The notes under the pieces: generated by a model
What the model saw: the letters and a program-made list of their open reading frames with translations, nothing else
Told to the model about the DNA's origin: nothing
Databases searched by the model: none
DNA from: Hofstenia miamia
Taxonomy: Eukaryota > Xenacoelomorpha > Acoela
Direction: 5' to 3'
Assembly (NCBI GenBank): GCA_004352715.1
Contig: SCFE01000025.1
Span: 2,188,453 to 2,252,452, forward strand
Length of the DNA: 64,000 bases
Shown here: one piece after another, positions 1 through 10,795 of the stretch
Layout of the letters: each line of letters starts with the position of its first letter
How positions within the stretch are numbered: position 1 is the stretch's first letter
Position numbers and translations under genes: made by a program

Positions 1-790
1 CCAGTTATATCAATGTAAGAATCGCCGTTTTTTGAAGACCACAAAAAATCAGATGTGATTGAAAACCCCAAATTAGAATTCTGAGAAGACATTCGCTTGA
101 CACGCAACCGTTCTTTTTCATATATGTTCGTGAAAAAACTGTTCGAGATGGTAATTTGAACATTGGATCAAGTGCAGTAATAAGCCGCTGAAAACCTGTA
201 TTTTTCACAATTGAATATGGCTGCAAAACAATTGCAATCATCTCGCAAACTTTCTTAACATGGTCTTGGTTTCTGTCACTCGAATCTGGATATTGACTTA
301 CATGGACAAAGTCAGTAATTTTTAAATTGTTCGCGTTTTTTTCTCCCGTTTTCGCCTTTCTTTTCTGCTTTATTGCTATCCCATTCTTTCTTAATGTTAA
401 AATAACCTGAATACTTTGAATGATGCTTACGTTTAGATATGCAGCAGCATTTGTTGNTAGTTTCTGGCACTCGAATCTGGATATTGACTTACATGGAAAA
501 GTCAATAATTTTTAAATTGTTCGCGTTTTTCTCCCGTTTTCGCCTTTCTTTTCTGCTTTCTTGCTATCCCATTTATTCTTAATGTTAAATAACCTGAATA
601 CTTTGAATGATGCTTACGGCTTTAGATATGCAACGGCATTTGTTGTTTGTGAATGTTGGTAGGATATCCATTGTGAACAATGCATACATTTTCTTTTACA
701 CTTTTCTAACCAGATAGAATGACAATAATTGCGTTTCTCAGCAATGTCCATGTTCAAATAATTCACGTGTCGGAACAGATAAATTACACT
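1..790 (-). pseudogene. hAT-family transposase fragment (BED-type finger plus core), split by a contig join
   Basis: The - strand reads as a hAT/ZBED-like transposase. The segment from about 456 down to 5 carries a stretch 'PYSIVKNTGF' followed by 'LPSR', the pattern that in hAT transposases precedes the catalytic core (Pf..VE..GF..L...lPSR). Upstream, at 796-614, a second piece has Cys-x2-Cys and His residues (KCMHCSQ), as expected of an N-terminal BED-type zinc finger. The two pieces are joined across a single N at 457. Sequence 458-650 repeats 264-456 at roughly 95% identity, so the coding frame is read twice in the middle; this looks like two unmerged contig ends rather than a real duplication. 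The C-terminal dimerisation domain would lie beyond the left window edge. Family assignment is from motif pattern only. The element is probably not functional as shown, though a clean assembly could change that. Confidence 0.65.
264..650. repeat. Direct repeat across a one-N contig join
   Basis: Bases 264-456 and 458-650 are the same sequence with a few substitutions and one-base indels, placed on either side of a single N at 457. This arrangement is typical of overlapping contig ends from two alleles that were not merged. Confidence 0.8.
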
Positions 791-799
791 TGCCAATTA

Positions 800-2115
800 C
801 ACAATGTAATAAAACGGGCCAATGAGAATAACCGCCTGAAAAGTTGTTGAAAGAAATATGTTTTTAAGTGGAGACCTGTACAGCCTTTTGTTTCTGATTG
901 ATGTTAACACACATATTTATTCCCTCGTTGAATCACACTGTGAAGGTTTTGCATAGATCAGCTCCCAGTTGCTGATAATTTTAATTGCACTGCAAGTAAG
1001 AAATTAGGCTTGAGCAATTACGTCGGTGCAAATCTGAGCAGAGGTTTTTTACACTATACAAATTTTAAATCGGTTCAATTTTTGCTCATTGAATAAAATT
1101 TGGGTGCAAATTCGGTGCATCGCACATGCCTAGCTTTAAATATTTTGATATTTTCCAAAATCGGATAAATATAATCATACACATAGAATTTATTTTTGGT
1201 GACACAAATACGTAGATTAATTTCTAGTGTGAATTAGTATTATTATTAAGCATTTACATAATCTGTAAGATTTTTCTGCATTTTTAGTTGCGCAGGGTGT
1301 CAACTACTGCGCAACCTGCACATTTGCAAAGAGACATTTTCAGTAAGCGTAAAGTTAACAACGATTTGAATTACTCGTTCATTTTTCTAGGGACTGTGAA
1401 AATCGCTTGTAATAACGGAATTCTCGTTAACCCACCGCGCTATGACCGAAAAACTGACATGCCTAAAAGGCAGTTTTGGACGAGACCAAAAAGTTTGCCG
1501 CAATGTCCGACTTCTTGTTAGATGTGAAATCGCTATAAACAAATTATATTGTGTTTATAATTTGACTTGGTCTCAAAAGGCTATTTTTCCAACTCGACTT
1601 AATTTGTTCACTGATCAAAGTTTGATGATGCTATAAATCACTTAGTTTAAGATTTGTCCCCGTTGAAAAATTAATGATATCATATCATTGGGTCTATTTT
1701 CTCGCAAAGTGTTCTTCCTAAGCAGTGGGTATCAATTGCCACTAGTGCTATTTCATTGGCTTGAGCATTCAGAAGACGACTTACAACTTAAGTACTTTGT
1801 ATTAAAAAAAAATATATATATAAAGTATATATATATATATATGGCGTTTTTAAGAATATAGACTTTTAATATTTTTTATGATAGCGAATACATAAACATC
1901 TACTTACAATTTTCCTTGCATATCTAATTGAATTTGAAAATCGAATTACATTATTCAAGATGCCCACCCTCTTCACATATTATTGAATGCAAAGGTTCAA
2001 AGACTCTATCAACAAGCTAGCACAATATTTCAAATAATATATTTGGAATTTCTGAGTTATTTCCTCCTTTCATTCTTATAAATTCCAATCCCATTTTGTA
2101 TATATTACTTTTCAG
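800..2115. other. AT-rich intergenic stretch with a (TA)n microsatellite
   Basis: No supportable gene. A short (TA)n tract sits at about 1811-1841. An open stretch at 1288-1521 is rich in Pro and Arg in its second half (about 1390-1520) and follows a possible acceptor (TTTTTCTAG at 1391), but nothing in it is recognisable and no partner exon is clear. Confidence 0.5.
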
Positions 2116-4566
2116 ATATCATCAGATAAAGAAATCCATTGGAGTAGAGAAATTTTGGTGGTCATGCGCAAGGTCATGCTTTGTCCTGCTGGTATGTCAC
2201 TTATTCTAAACACCTGTTTCTTATTAAGAGAGGGACCACATTTTATTCAAGTAGCTCTAAACCTTAATGAAAACTGGTCCTGTCACGAAATCTTGGATTC
2301 GACCATAACACTAAAAGGTAAAATTTTTTTAGCGCAAAAACCATCCTTTATTGGTACATAGAACATCCATAAAATTCTATTCATTCGAAGCCTCTTGTGA
2401 AAATTCAGTTCTTTTGGGGACCATTTGACAATGATACTTATACAACACGAGGTTTGCATAGTATCATATCTTGTTTTTAATGTGAATAAAAAGCACACTT
2501 GCAACAATCAAATTTTTTAGCCATTCCCGAAAGTAATGCTAAGACAGAAGGGTTATTTCTCATTATTTCATTTGTCGAATTTCTTACTGTCTCATCAGAG
2601 CCACAAAATACTGGTGGTGTCAACTTATTTTTATTCGTAGCATTATAAATTCATCCTTGTTCCTCTCAATTATTCGCATTAGTTTACATTCATTAAACAC
2701 TATTTTTAAGCCTCCTCTCAGTGTGGTACAACTTTTGCAGCTGATTCTCTTTCTGAAAAATCCTTCCAAATTGTGTAATTAATCAACTTATTTTCTGAGG
2801 ACAACAGCAGACAGTGACGCGATATATTTATTAAAAATTCCTAGCGTATTGAGATTTATTTAATAGTGATAAAACAATATTTCTTATATCATAAAAATTC
2901 CATGGCTAATTATAATTCGTCATTTCTAAAAAAACATCCCCTGTATACAAATAGGTCGAACCAGGGGTGTGCTCGAGGAGGTGTTCAGAGGGTTCAACCC
3001 ATCTTGTTAAATGTTATTGGGGGCCCAGCCCCCTTGTTAAATTTATATTAGTATTCAAGTGTGTTTGATTTTATTTGTTGAGAAAATAATTTATGGCCAA
3101 AATATATCATAAAAATACAAAGCTCAAGATAATAGCCCCTCATTGTTAATTTCTTAGGAGTACAGCCCTGGGTCAAACCATTCTGAATTGGACGTTAAGA
3201 TGACTGATCTAGAGAGTAGCCCACAATGGACTAACAACATAGTGCTGTTTGATGAAGGCTCAATAATGTTTATTTTTTTATAACCATTGATTTCATTCAC
3301 GTGTAGCAACAAAAATGGTAAATACCCATAAAACTATGTGATTGGAGTTATTGAAAAATCTTTTTCATATTTTGGTAAAACCTATTGGAAATGTTTGAAA
3401 AAATACCTGAATTGACCTTTCAGAAAATGCACTATTTTCCTCCTCAGACGAACTGTTAGCACAAAGCTCTACTGAAGGTGGGCAAATTTATACCAGAAGA
3501 TTAATAATTATATAGAAAATGTAGATATTCCAGTAAAAGATATAAACATTGATTAGATCAACAACTTTTCAAAACATATATTGAAAAATCATGTACGCAG
3601 GTTTTCTGCAAAGGATTGCTAGTGTAATAGCCTGTTCTCACAGAATGAATCTCTACAACAAATAGTAAACATCTAACAACAAATGTATATGTATGTAGAT
3701 AATAGACTTAATCATTTATAATAGATTTGAATTTTTAAATATTCATGATGCTTTTTATCAAAATCTGTTGGGTTGTTATAAATATTGATATACATTTTCT
3801 GAAGCAAATAACGTACCAATTGTGCCTACAGTAGAATAGTGAAATTATTCTTAAAATACGCCCACGAGTTGGAAAATCAACTTTTTAGATTCAATTACTG
3901 ACTGCTTTTAAAGTTGAACTCCCATTTTGAAAAAATTAACTCGCTAAAAACAATTAAAGTAAAGCTTGCAATTTAGTTAAAAGTACCAAAGCATATGCAT
4001 TGCCCATTGAGAATTGCTTTGGCTCAAGGGCACTATAACATAGAATGAAATAAAGCTATTGCGGATATTGCATTGCTTATTTCAATATCTGATTTAATAA
4101 TTAGCTGTTAAAAAAATATTTAAATTTTTTCAATTCTTTCCCTAAAACTTTTAAAAATTTGAATTTTACCATGAGCACATAATGCTTAAAATAACGTCAA
4201 CGATCTACTTGTAGTAGTACAAGACTGAATAAAATTTCTACAAAAAATTAGAAAATATTTGGAGTGAGCAGATATACAAACATATTTGTGTCGATACATT
4301 AAATGTGAATACAATTGAGTCTCGATTATCTGAATAATTCAGCCAGTTGTTTTCAAATTATCTTGTGGGTGTAATACACAACCTAGTTCACTCTATATAA
4401 TAACAATTCACACAATTGAATTTTATGCTTAATATTTGAAATTTATACAAAGTAGATTCGATAATCAAGTTTTCTCTGTAGCTTTACAAAAATATTTAAT
4501 GAAAATGAAATTTAACATATTTTATGATTTTTTACAGAGAAAGATATTCCCTCTGATTGGCTTTAA
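2116..4566 (+). CDS. 3' part of an unidentified spliced gene (four exons)
   Basis: Four exon-like segments join in one frame. Exon a is 2116-2317 (acceptor CTTTTCAG, donor AAAG|GTAAAA). Exon b is 2521-2613 (acceptor TTTTTTAG, donor ACTG|GTGGTG, or 3 bases later). Exon c is 3424-3477 (acceptor CCTTTCAG, donor GAAG|GTGGGC). Exon d is 4538-4566 (acceptor TTTTTACAG) and ends in TAA. All three introns are phase 1, which would be unlikely by chance. The joined C-terminal part is about 125 residues: exon a looks helical and well folded (with 'CHEILDS' near its end), exon b is hydrophobic, exon c is Ser-rich (SSSDELLAQSS) and the protein ends in 'SDWL'. I do not recognise the family; upstream exons were not found in the window. 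Intron b-c holds a dispersed repeat (2955-3180). The next gene, a Ras-like GTPase, lies convergent 0.8 kb away. Confidence rests on splice-site and phase agreement, not homology. Confidence 0.5.
2955..3180 (+). repeat. Dispersed repeat, copy 1 (uninterrupted)
   Basis: This block contains 'GGGGGCCCAGCCCCC' followed by an AT-rich tail and ends near 'TTAGGAGTACAGC'. The same order of sequence is found at 13930-14950, where it is split by another element. It lies inside an intron of the unidentified + strand gene. No coding capacity is seen; a MITE or other non-autonomous element is likely. Confidence 0.75.
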
Positions 4567-4768
4567 GCGGCTTTTTTAAAGAACAGTGATGTGTAATAAT
4601 TCACATGTAGTTCAATTTTGTAACAAGGTGGTCATCATAGCTCAAATCAGTGGTGTGTTTAGGGGGGACATGGGGGGCAATGTACCCATCGGACTTTAAG
4701 CAGTCATTTTTTTGCCTTAAGATAAAGTATTTCATGAAAATTTTAGAAATAAATTGGTAAAATGCACT
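4567..4768 (+). other. 3' flank of the unidentified gene
   Basis: Downstream of the TAA at 4564-4566. It contains a short G-rich patch at 4660-4682 (AGGGGGGACATGGGGGGC) otherwise unlike its surroundings. No further coding signal. Confidence 0.35.
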
Positions 4769-4992
4769 TTAACACTAGAAAGACGAAGTGTGTCAAAATT
4801 GACCCAAATTAGAATTTTGTTTACTTGAGTATGCATTCATTAAAAACAACAGCAGGTATATGCACCACCAAATAAACTGATAATCCATTTGAATTTGCAT
4901 GTATGATTCTTTTTTCATTTTTTACATAATGTTCTATTTTGAAATGCTACATGAAAAAGAATCACAAGGAGCAATGGTCTTTCTAGTGTTAA
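4769..4992. mobile_element. piggyBac-type MITE with TTAA target sites
   Basis: The 216-bp element 4773-4988 begins CACTAGAAAGAC and ends with its exact inverse GTCTTTCTAGTG. It is flanked on both sides by TTAA (4769-4772 and 4989-4992). TTAA target duplication together with a C-C/A-CTAGAAAGA-like end is the hallmark of piggyBac elements. There is no coding sequence, so it depends on a transposase made elsewhere. The perfect 12-bp termini suggest a fairly recent insertion. Confidence 0.88.
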
Positions 4993-5337
4993 TGACTAAT
5001 TTTTGAAATAGTTTGACAGTTTTTGGAGAAATTCTACTTCGTAATTGAACTGAGCTTGATCAAAAATTGAGATGTCCTCTCCACAATGAAAAACTTCTGG
5101 ATACACTAATGGGTCGAATATTACTGTGAACACATATTTCAAAACTCAATGATTAATAAAATGACCAGAAAGTTGTCATCTACTAATATATCTGCTAATA
5201 TATTTATCTGAGATGATTAGGTCATTTTTGATAATCTCCCAGAAGCTGTGTAATATCAAGATCATAGGCGTAGTTTTAAAAAAAATGTATATATGAGTTC
5301 ACAGTCTGAGAAAATTTGGTCACATTTTCAAATTTAC

Positions 5338-5518
5338 CTTTTGTGACGCTTTCGTGACGGTAAACATCTTCAACTGTTGGTGAGTAGTCTTCATCAAAGG
5401 TATTGAAAAGGAGTCTTTTAATTAATTGGGTCTTTCCAGTGGAAGAAGCTCCCAAAATTACTAATCGAAAGACATCCGTTTCCAGACCTAAGCATGATCC
5501 TCTACGTGCTGTAGACAT
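5338..5518 (-). CDS. Ras-like small GTPase, first coding exon
   Basis: The start codon is at 5518 and the exon ends at a strong donor (AAAAG|GTAAAT) at 5338, phase 1, giving 60 residues plus one base. After a 15-residue N-terminal extension the protein reads LVILGASSTGKTQLIKR, a G1/P-loop (GxxxxGK-T) of the Ras superfamily. Switch I follows about 20 residues later as 'YSPTVEDVYR', with the conserved effector Thr. PTVED followed by a Tyr-Arg pair resembles the DIRAS and RASD branches more than classical Ras. GTP binding is therefore expected and the protein probably acts as a membrane signalling switch, but the G2-G5 motifs and any lipidation CAAX are in later exons. These would be at lower coordinates on this strand; I could not find them in 1-5337, so the call is a partial gene. 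Confidence 0.7.
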
Positions 5519-5519
5519 T

Positions 5520-8500
5520 TAAAATTTATGTAAAATTCTTTGATAAATTCGCACGGTGGCGCAATCTAGGAATATTTGAGTAGCTGATTTTTTATTGGTT
5601 CTAAAAAATTAATGAACAAAACTAGTTTTAGAGCGCTTTTCATTTCGTGATATTTAAGGAAGCTATTCATGTCATTTGAAAAGACAATTGTACGCCTAAT
5701 TTGAAGGAATTGTTTAGAAATTATAAGAAAAAAATAAAGAAAAAATGCACAAAACTTTCAAAAGATCTGTTCCCTAATGATTCGTTGAGTAACTTTTTTT
5801 GAAAGGAGGAACTTAATTGGAAAGGTTCATTACATTCTATTCTTAGACTAAGTCACTAGATATTTTATCACTCTATCTCAAACATAATCTTGCGAAGAAG
5901 AAAACATTACTTTTTACATTAATAAAACTATTGTTTGAAACTTATTATTTGGGTAAATTTTTTGAAGCTAAATTGAGCAATTTTATGAAAAATTTTTAAT
6001 TTGTCCTAAATTTAAGCGGATATTTTAACCCGATGATTTTATCTTAGACATCAAGAAAAGTTGTATATATCTAGGAATTCATTGCTTCAAGAAAAACACC
6101 TAAAATATAGAAAACGGTTGCATTCATTATTTTTCTTGAGAAAATTAACAAAGAATAAAAAAACATATTTTCTCAGAGTTTTGCAAAATGTGTTGCAATA
6201 TTGTCCGGAATTTTTTTTCTGTCTTTTGCAAATAACTTTCCTAAATGAGCAAAACTCCTCTCAACGGACAGTTGAGTAGCATGTTGTGAACAATGTAACT
6301 GACATTAGCAATAGTCTATTTATATTCATTTTCTTTTGTATTATTTGTATGAGTCAATTTTTCTCGAACCACTTAGTGAAGACATAAAAGCACTAGCTGA
6401 ATATGTAAAACATCTGAACTGAATTTTTTTTCTTCGTATGTGGATCCATTTTGAAAAAATTGCTAATTCATTTTTGTTGAGGTGGCGAGTAACATCATCT
6501 TCTAACATGCAAGAATCTTCCATCAAGTCTAGTCTAGTCTCGTTGTCAACATGGATAACCGAATTGTAGAGATTATTAATTTTATGAAACTAGTGACAGA
6601 CTTTCATGTTTCAAGAAATTGTAGAACATTTTACAGTTGAACTTTCACGAAAGAACAATGAGAAAACTAAATCGGTCATCATTGAAGCGAGCAAATTCAA
6701 AAATTGCGTTTTCACTAATGTGGTTCACATGGAAGCGGGAAGAGTGTCTGTACAGCTCACATGCCATAATTAGAGAAGTGAAAAGTCTTTCTGTCTTGTG
6801 ATAAAAATATTTCAACCTATTTGTAAGAGATTGCTATTTACGTGAACTTCAAATTCAAGAACGTTGGATATCCTGTAAAACTCTCCTTCTATAAGAAAAC
6901 ATGAGCCAATTCGGGTTGGAAAATCAAAGTTTATGTGCGGTTATAATTTTCATAAACACCCTTTTTTAATTTGTATCCCACAATGACCTCCCTTTAAGTC
7001 GATTCTGTTCAATTCCTTCTAACTTTCAGCAGAGGAGTACTTTATTCCTAAGCTCTGTTGATGCAGTGACCCATAAAATTACATAATTGTTCTTAAGTCT
7101 TGTCTTAGATCTTCATATCTCATGCAACTCGAGCATTTCTAGCAGCTACGCAGATTAGAAGTAAATTCTGATACGATTCCTTGAATATCTGGAATATTAC
7201 TTGTGGTAGAATTTGTACAGGATGATTTCTAATTTCATTAAATTCATGTTTATCTGCGCTTCGGAATTAAGCTTGAACGTTTTCTTCGATATATAGGCTG
7301 CATGCATATTTTTTGTATGTTCCCTTTAGAACATTGTACAATATACATAGAGCAGTATCCCTCAAATGACTGCGGAAAATTTTCCTTGGCGTGATACGAT
7401 GTACTATATTGAATTAGACTATGTGACTGGTGTTTGTAATGGGATGCATAGCAATATGTTTGTCTGCAGTGGGTTGAGCTGTGCATCGTTCCCTGAACTG
7501 ATATCTTCATTGAATTTCATGCCTGCACAAAAATAGAAAAGTTGTCAAAACTATTTTTACTACTCAATGAATAGTCCGCCGCGCCTAACATTTCAGCACA
7601 TCACTCGTCACCTAAAAGTTAACTACGGTTGAAATATAGCCCTCTAGAAATATTTTATGCTATTATTCAGAAAGTCAACTGTTGGAATTTGAAATATAAA
7701 GAAACTGAAACGGTATAATACATAATAAAAAAAATTCCAAGGCTGAAGGCTAATAGTAGTAATATATTTTATTATAAGTGGAATCTAATTCAGAATTAAA
7801 AAATAGCTAAGGAGAAAGATTTTGCTTACCACTTATGAGATAGAGGGATAGTTAGGACTTTTCTCTAAAAGGTGTCCTCAATATCAATGTGAAGTGGAAC
7901 CTAGGCAGTTCTATATAGGTCAACTCGGGAGTATTTTTACAAATTTTCCAGCAATTTTGTAGCTACCTGGAAAAGGACCGATGCAATTACATAGCCATAA
8001 CAATAATTAACTATATTCATTTTGCTTAAGCAAATATATCGATAAAGTCAACAGTTTTACTAGAATAAAGTTGAAATTTATCAAAAAATGGGCCAAGGGA
8101 GCTGTATCTCGGGATTCCTGAAATGTATTCAGGATTCAATCAGCATTTTTAGGTTGTAAATTCCGATTTTTTTCTAAATCTAAAAGTTTTTAAAACAGCA
8201 AAAATCTTCTATCATTGTGTTTAATATTTTGTGTTTAACTGATATTTGCCGTGTCGCTGGTAAGAATAGTCGCATTTTCAATGTGCTAAAAAATAACAAT
8301 CTATAAAATTCAAGAATTGTCCGAAAGACAAAATTACTTGAGGAGTGACCAACAAAAGGCATATTGAATATGCACTATAAATATAAAACACATTATTAAA
8401 TAAACAGTTTTAAGATAAGAGGAAAACTGAGGTAGGAAGTGCGACTAGATAATGATCATGTTTCTAGTTTTCTAAATAATCATGTATCGAAAATGCAATA

Positions 8501-8637
8501 TAGGCTAACATATTACTAAGCACAGGCCTATCGTATTTAAAGCTCTTTTAGTGTCTTAAATTTGGTTTTTATCAATTTTTTAGAAAAAAACTAAATATTT
8601 TTAGATGCTACTTTAAAACAGAATGGACTTCATATAC

Positions 8638-8642
<5 letters not shown>
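5520..8642. other. Intergenic, no gene supported
   Basis: AT-rich sequence upstream of the Ras-like exon. Open stretches on the - strand at 6526-6341 and 7510-7250 are short, have no recognisable motif and no convincing splice partners. No RNA gene signature was seen. Confidence 0.5.

Positions 8643-8684
<42 letters not shown>
8643..8684. repeat. (TA)n microsatellite at the edge of a Tc1 element
   Basis: About 40 bases of nearly pure TA dinucleotides. The adjacent Tc1 element begins at its right border, in keeping with the TA target preference of this superfamily. Confidence 0.9.
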
Positions 8685-8687
<3 letters not shown>

Positions 8688-10056
8688 CCTGACAAAAGTT
8701 TAGCATCAAGCTATGATTTTTTAGTTTTTCTAAAACACATGGTTATTAATAGATTTTCTCCCAATTATTTTTTATATTCTACATCTTTTATATAAGATAA
8801 AAGGTATTTTTATCAACACAAGTTATATATCAGAATTAAAACTAACATTAAAAAAACATTAATAATTAATGTTTATTAATCAATAAACAAAATATACAGG
8901 TAAACATAATTAGAACATGTGGTTAAGGTGACATATAACATAGATTAATCCAATAATGTAAAATGAGTGTGGTATAAAGTCATGCACACAATAAAATGCT
9001 AGTATTTAGTGGAGTAACCTTTATTTTTATTCACAGAAGCATTTCTGTGAGGCATACTGTCAATATGGGATGAAAAACCACGACTGCTTGATGGCTTGCA
9101 TTAAATCATTGAGATTGTTGAAGCACTCATTCTGCAGCTTTGGTTTAGCTATTACCCATAGATTCTCTATATGATTGAGATCTGGACTTTTGCCTGGCCA
9201 TTCCAGAACTTAGATCTCCTGTTGATTTAACCAGGTCTTCACAAAATTCGCAGTATGGAAGGGCACCTTGTCATGCTGAAAGATAGTCGTCTCACAGAGT
9301 TCCATAAATAATGGCAGTTTCTCTTCCAGGAGTTCAATATACTTTGCTGTGTTCATTCTAGTGTTGATTGGGAGAAAGGTCAAGGCACCCATGCAATGAA
9401 AACTAAAGTAGCCCCCCTCCCACCATGAAAGTCTGCTTTATTGTCTTTACACTATACTGCGGACTGTAAGTTGAGCTTCCTATTGGGTGGTGTATAAACT
9501 GTCAAGAGACTGGGTCCATGTCAAAGTTACTCTCATCACTGAAAAGAACACGTCTTCAGTTTTCTGATGTCCAATCTTTGTACCTTCTGCAGAATTGAAG
9601 TCACTTAGTACGCATAGCCTTAGTCATCAGAGACTTCTTCATAGGCTTCCTTGCTGTTGAGTGAAATGTTTTGATTAGTCTCCTACAAATTGTGGCTGTG
9701 GAGACATTTCCAAGGGCTTCAGGGTGCTCCCTTTTATTTTCTATTGATTTTTTGACGGGTACTCTGTGTATTGCCACATCATTTCTTCCTGTGATCATCA
9801 CTGCAGTGATATTCAAGTTGTCTAGTAGTCATTTGGTAAGCAAGCAGAACCTTTCTACAAATGTAATTAACAGATACTTTAGCAATAATATGAGTGAGAA
9901 AATAATTTAATTATGTAAAAATGAGAGTTAAATACCTGGGAATTTTTTATTTATACAATTTAGTTAAGATTTTTATATTAATCTCTTAAAATAATCAAAT
10001 CTTCCTAAAAAAATGCGTATTTTTTATGTTAATCCTAAACTTTTGTCAGGCACTGT
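8683..10056 (-). mobile_element. Tc1-like DNA transposon, decayed
   Basis: Terminal inverted repeats are visible: the left end reads TGCCTGACAAAAGTTTAG (8686-8703) and the right end CTAAACTTTTGTCAGGCACTG (10035-10054), with TA dinucleotides outside both. Length, about 1.37 kb, and content fit a full-size Tc1 element. The transposase is on the - strand and is broken by stops and frameshifts. The right end lies only a few bases from the next element. Confidence 0.88.
8990..9830 (-). pseudogene. Tc1 transposase, broken
   Basis: Reading the - strand, 9816-9601 gives a helix-turn-helix-like segment containing 'STATICRRLIK', a DNA-binding motif typical of Tc1 N-termini. Further on, 9392-9210 gives the catalytic part: 'FQHDKVPFHTA' matches the conserved (F)QQDNxPxHTA block that carries the second catalytic Asp, here in the order H-D-K rather than Q-D-N. 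The expected C-terminal 'S-I-P-R' region follows towards 9000. Several frame changes and stops separate these blocks, so no functional protein can be made. Function, when intact, is cut-and-paste transposition into TA sites. Confidence 0.8.
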
Positions 10057-10060
10057 ATAT

Positions 10061-10795
10061 ATAGGGTGAGGATAAAGTCACGCAAAAACTAATTTGTTAA
10101 TTTATTTTTCTAGGGAATTCCTCAATCTATTTTTGGTAACATTAAGATATACTATATAAATGGGAATTTGTTATGATGCATTTATTAATATTTTTAGCAA
10201 GTTATAATGTCCAAGTTGTCAATCGAAGATAAAGTGCTATTAATAGAGTTATTTCACCAAAATGGTCAAAGCACAACTGCAGCTATTTATGTATTCAAGA
10301 CTCAAAGGGGTCTGCATAAGAAACCATTTCCAGAATTAACAGTAACACGATTGGTTAATAAGTTTAAAAGAGCTGGATCAGTAGCTGATGTTCCAAGAAG
10401 TGGCCGGCTTTTCCTGGATGAAGATGTTCAACAAGATGTTCAAAATCAGTCTGCTGTTGGGTCATGCTCAAGTCGCTCAGCCTCAAAAATAGCTGGAATA
10501 CGTCAAAAAAGTGTTCTTTCAATTTTAAAGAAGATTTCTATTTTATCCCTATAAATTAAAAATTCACCATGAACTTTTGAATAATGACTATGACAGACGC
10601 TTCCAATTTGCTGATTGGTTTCTTGATATTATTTTCCTTATATAATGTTAATGGTTGACATATTGAATAAAATATTTTTTAAATAATAAATTCCCTTCAT
10701 TGTTGATAACATATTTTTATTAAAATTGATTATAGTGTGCTTTATTAGCTATATTTTTTGGGTTACTTTTTTGCGTTACTTTATCCTCACCCTGT
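10061..10795 (+). mobile_element. Internally deleted mariner-like element with 26-bp terminal repeats
   Basis: The left end AGGGTGAGGATAAAGTCACG (continuing to 10088) is matched by its inverse at 10768-10793 with one mismatch (C versus A). Both ends are next to TA. The right end reads CACCCTG-TA, so the left terminal C appears mutated to T. At about 735 bp it is too short for a full transposase gene and keeps only the N-terminal half. Confidence 0.88.
10207..10554 (+). pseudogene. Transposase N-terminal helix-turn-helix fragment
   Basis: A 115-residue frame beginning 'MSKLSIEDKVLLIELF' at the expected distance inside the left terminal repeat. It has the layout of the helix-turn-helix found at the N-terminus of many mariner/IS630-type transposases (often annotated DUF4817): an 'E-K-V..IE-F..NG' first helix, a central '(V)TRLVNKFK..GSV' recognition region and a following 'RSGR' hinge. 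The catalytic DDE domain is absent because the element is deleted, and the frame runs out shortly after a second HTH-like segment. It could still bind element ends, but cannot catalyse transposition. The start codon is the first ATG and follows an AT-rich leader. Confidence 0.75.

Noticed and set aside
1288-1521. Pro/Arg-rich open frame as a possible upstream exon
   Set aside because: It ends in a stop without a fitting donor in phase with exon a at 2116.
3205-3275. Sequence reading PQWTNNIVLFDEGS, like a transposase W..V.FSDES block
   Set aside because: Isolated match without the rest of a transposase; it lies in an intron of the unidentified gene.
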